Below, in pieces: positions 62,208 to 64,000 of a DNA stretch of 64,000 nt. Every line of letters starts with the position of its first letter. Within the stretch, counting starts at the first letter, position 1. The DNA is from an uncultured Alphaproteobacteria bacterium. Its GTDB lineage: Bacteria; Pseudomonadota; Alphaproteobacteria; Rhodobacterales; Rhodobacteraceae. The translations under genes were made by a program, and so were the position numbers. The notes beneath the pieces are model-generated. The model was given only the letters and a program-made list of their open reading frames with translations. It was not told where the DNA came from and searched no databases. Location: contig CAKMYZ010000001.1 of NCBI GenBank assembly GCA_929200255.1, forward strand, positions 62,001 to 126,000, given 5' to 3'.

Positions 62208-63788
62208 ATGACACACCGAAATTTGCGAAAAACTGCATTGTTGGGCAGCGCGTTTTCCTTGTGCGCCTTGGGTGCTTCGGCAGAGACGCTGCGTTGGGCG
62301 TCAACGACAGACCCGCAGACGATGGACCCGCATGCAGTAAACTCTGCGCCGGTCCTGTCATTCCTCAACAACGTCTATGAAGGTCTGGTGCGGCGCGGGC
62401 AGGATATGTCGATTGAACCATCACTGGCCACATCCTGGACACCGCTTGAAGGGGAAAACGGGTGGCGTTTCAACCTGCGCGAAGGCGTAACATTTCGGGA
62501 TGGCGCGGCATTCACGGCAGAGGATGTAATGTTTTCCTATCAGCGTGCTTCGGATGAGGCGGCTGATGTGCGATCGTGGTTTGCCCCAGTGTCAGAGGTG
62601 CGCGTTGTCGATGACTTCACCATTGATTTCGTGACCACAGCACCCAACCCGCTTTTCCCGGATTCTATCGCCAATTTCATGATCCTCGACAAGGGGTGGG
62701 CCGAAAGCAACGACGCGGTACTGCCTGCGCGTGATGCGGAAAACTATGCCACGATGAATGTAAATGGCACCGGCCCCTTTACTGTTGCCAGCCGCGATCC
62801 CGGCGTGCGCACCATATTGGCGCCAAATGACGCCTGGTGGGATGACGCCCAGCACAACGTGACCGAGGCGATCTTTACCCCAATCGGCAATTCAGCCACG
62901 GGCCTGGCCGCGCTGCTATCGGGTGAGATTGATTTCATCCAGCCGATCCCCCTGCAGGATGTGGCACAGGTCGAAGGCCGTGATGGGTTCAAGGTGCTGG
63001 AAGGCGAAGAGACTCGCGTGATCATGTTCGGCTTTGGCCATGAACACGACACGCTGCTGTATTCCACCGATGTGACCGGTGCCAATCCGTTCAGCGACCC
63101 GCGCGTGCGGCAGGCAGCGGCCCATGCGATAGATATCGGCAGCATTGATCGTGTCCTGTTCCGGGGCAAGATCGACGCGGCCAACCAGTTGGTGCCTGCC
63201 GGTATCTCTGGCTATTCCGAGGCCAATCAAAACCGCCCGGCCTATGACCCTGACCGCGCCCGCGCATTGCTGGCCGAGGCGGGTTATCCTGATGGGTTTT
63301 CCTTCGGGCTGAAATGCCCCAACGACCGTTATATCAACGATGAGGCGCTCTGCCGTGCGGCTGCATCGATGTTTGCCGCTGTTGGGCTGGACGCGGAACT
63401 GTCCACTGGTCCGGTCCGTGATTACTGGCCACAGCTGCGCGAAGATGACTTTGACATGTATCTGCTAGGCTGGTCGCCAGGCACGTTTGATATGGAGCAT
63501 CCGATCCGCTTTCTGCTGCATTCCCAAGATGATGAGAAAAAGCTGGGGTCGTGGAACTTTGGTAACTATTCCAACGCGCGTGTTGATGAGCTGCTGCCAC
63601 AAATCCAGCAAGAGATTGACCCAGCCGCCCGTCAGGCGATGGTTGATGAGGTCGTGGGCATTACGCAGGAAGAGGTCGCTTATATCCCGCTTTATACGCA
63701 GCCGCTGATCTGGGCCGCCAAGGACAATGTGGACCTGACACAACGCGCCGATAACTTCTTCATGCTGCGTTGGGTGACTGTGAACTGA
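62208..63788 (+). CDS. ABC transporter substrate-binding protein, peptide/opine (DppA) type
   Basis: The start is the ATG at 62208, since GGAGG is 8 bases away (the ATG at 62202 is too close), giving 526 residues. The signal peptide ends ALGASA before ETLRWASTTDPQTMDPHAV. Family motifs RQAAAHAIDIGSIDRVLF and WSPGTFDMEHPI are present. It is the cluster C (SBP_bac_5) type for oligopeptides, nickel or related solutes. The adjoining permease starts 26 bases after it. Confidence 0.9.
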   Translation: MTHRNLRKTALLGSAFSLCALGASAETLRWASTTDPQTMDPHAVNSAPVLSFLNNVYEGLVRRGQDMSIEPSLATSWTPLEGENGWRFNLREGVTFRDGAAFTAEDVMFSYQRASDEAADVRSWFAPVSEVRVVDDFTIDFVTTAPNPLFPDSIANFMILDKGWAESNDAVLPARDAENYATMNVNGTGPFTVASRDPGVRTILAPNDAWWDDAQHNVTEAIFTPIGNSATGLAALLSGEIDFIQPIPLQDVAQVEGRDGFKVLEGEETRVIMFGFGHEHDTLLYSTDVTGANPFSDPRVRQAAAHAIDIGSIDRVLFRGKIDAANQLVPAGISGYSEANQNRPAYDPDRARALLAEAGYPDGFSFGLKCPNDRYINDEALCRAAASMFAAVGLDAELSTGPVRDYWPQLREDDFDMYLLGWSPGTFDMEHPIRFLLHSQDDEKKLGSWNFGNYSNARVDELLPQIQQEIDPAARQAMVDEVVGITQEEVAYIPLYTQPLIWAAKDNVDLTQRADNFFMLRWVTVN

Positions 63789-63814
63789 TCACCGCAAGAT
63801 AAGCAGAAAAGGCG

Positions 63815-64000
63815 ATGGTCTACTTTATCCTCAAACGGCTGGTGCAGTCTGTTTTCGTGATGCTGGCCGTCGCCTTTTTGGCCTTTTCCCTGTTCCGCTT
63901 TGTGGGTGACCCCATCACCCAGATGACCGGGGTGGAGACATCCGTCGCGGATCAGGAGCGGTTGCGCGAAGACCTGGGGCTGAACGATCCGTTTGTCTTT
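63815..64000 (+). CDS. ABC transporter permease, DppB type (partial)
   Basis: The first 62 codons are in the window: MVYFILKRLVQSVFVMLAVA, a first helix, then FVGDPITQMTGVETSVADQE and REDLGLNDPFVF. This opening (LKRL...GDP...LRxxLGLxDP) is characteristic of DppB/OppB permeases. It continues past 64000. Confidence 0.9.
   Translation, partial: MVYFILKRLVQSVFVMLAVAFLAFSLFRFVGDPITQMTGVETSVADQERLREDLGLNDPFVF

Noticed and set aside
1-64000. CRISPR arrays, tRNA or rRNA genes, prophage structural genes
   Set aside because: No regularly spaced repeats, no tRNA-like T-loop signatures and no phage structural proteins were noticed.

Overview
The window looks like the chromosome of a marine-type alphaproteobacterium of the Rhodobacterales (Roseobacter group). 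The clues are the tatABC/surE/pcm/nlpD neighbourhood, the cysG-DUF2849-cysI-cysH-DUF934-fpr sulfur block, a form II cox (aerobic CO dehydrogenase-like) cluster of order coxSLM, purF-cvpA-radA, and many 1-4 base overlapping start/stop junctions. No rRNA, tRNA or CRISPR array was seen.

Layout. 1-1520: end of a membrane/polyprenyl unit (a partial small membrane protein and a HAD-UbiA fusion). 1521-5830: an AT-richer accessory stretch holding a DUF3617 protein, a secreted tandem thioredoxin-fold protein with its own promoter, an unrecognised protein that may resemble actinoporins, and a tyrosine integrase killed by a stop codon, all lying against the 5' end of dusA, a known integration hotspot. 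5833-10943: dusA with a linked dioxygenase, a WYL regulator, tatABC and a DUF815 ATPase. 10966-26161: housekeeping genes (nlpD-like, pcm, surE, SDR, arsC-like, purF, cvpA, radA, aqpZ, pqiA-like, alr, fatty acid hydroxylase, dnaB, pyrE, pyrC). 26162-36030: a structured intergenic segment, a DUF1127 protein, gcdH, and the cox block (coxD-, coxE- and coxF-like maturation genes, a molybdopterin-binding protein, coxSLM). 36103-43471: infC with an AUA start, an Ala/Glu-repeat membrane protein, and the assimilatory sulfate reduction operon divergent from an Lrp/AsnC regulator. 43565-49235: lipoprotein, DUF2145, P450, tpiA, A-type Fe-S carrier, DUF3307/SatD pair with a likely operator, and a SufT-like protein.

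49236-53110 is a second accessory stretch: a decayed IS5-family transposase, a previously hidden 35-residue secreted peptide with promoter and terminator, a CGYG glutaredoxin, an amidase and an AraC/GyrI-like regulator. 53221-62080 is a divergent myo-inositol catabolism locus (iolE-like and two dehydrogenases leftward; iolD-C-B-J-G rightward) around a LacI-type double palindrome. The window ends in a peptide/opine-type ABC transporter whose permease is cut at 64000.

The best candidates for new biology are the dusA-linked island with its possible pore-forming cargo, the 35-residue peptide unit, the SatD/DUF3307 operator array, the folded segment at 26162-26257, and the Ala/Glu ruler-like protein. 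Identifications rest on motifs and family knowledge read by eye; no database search was run.
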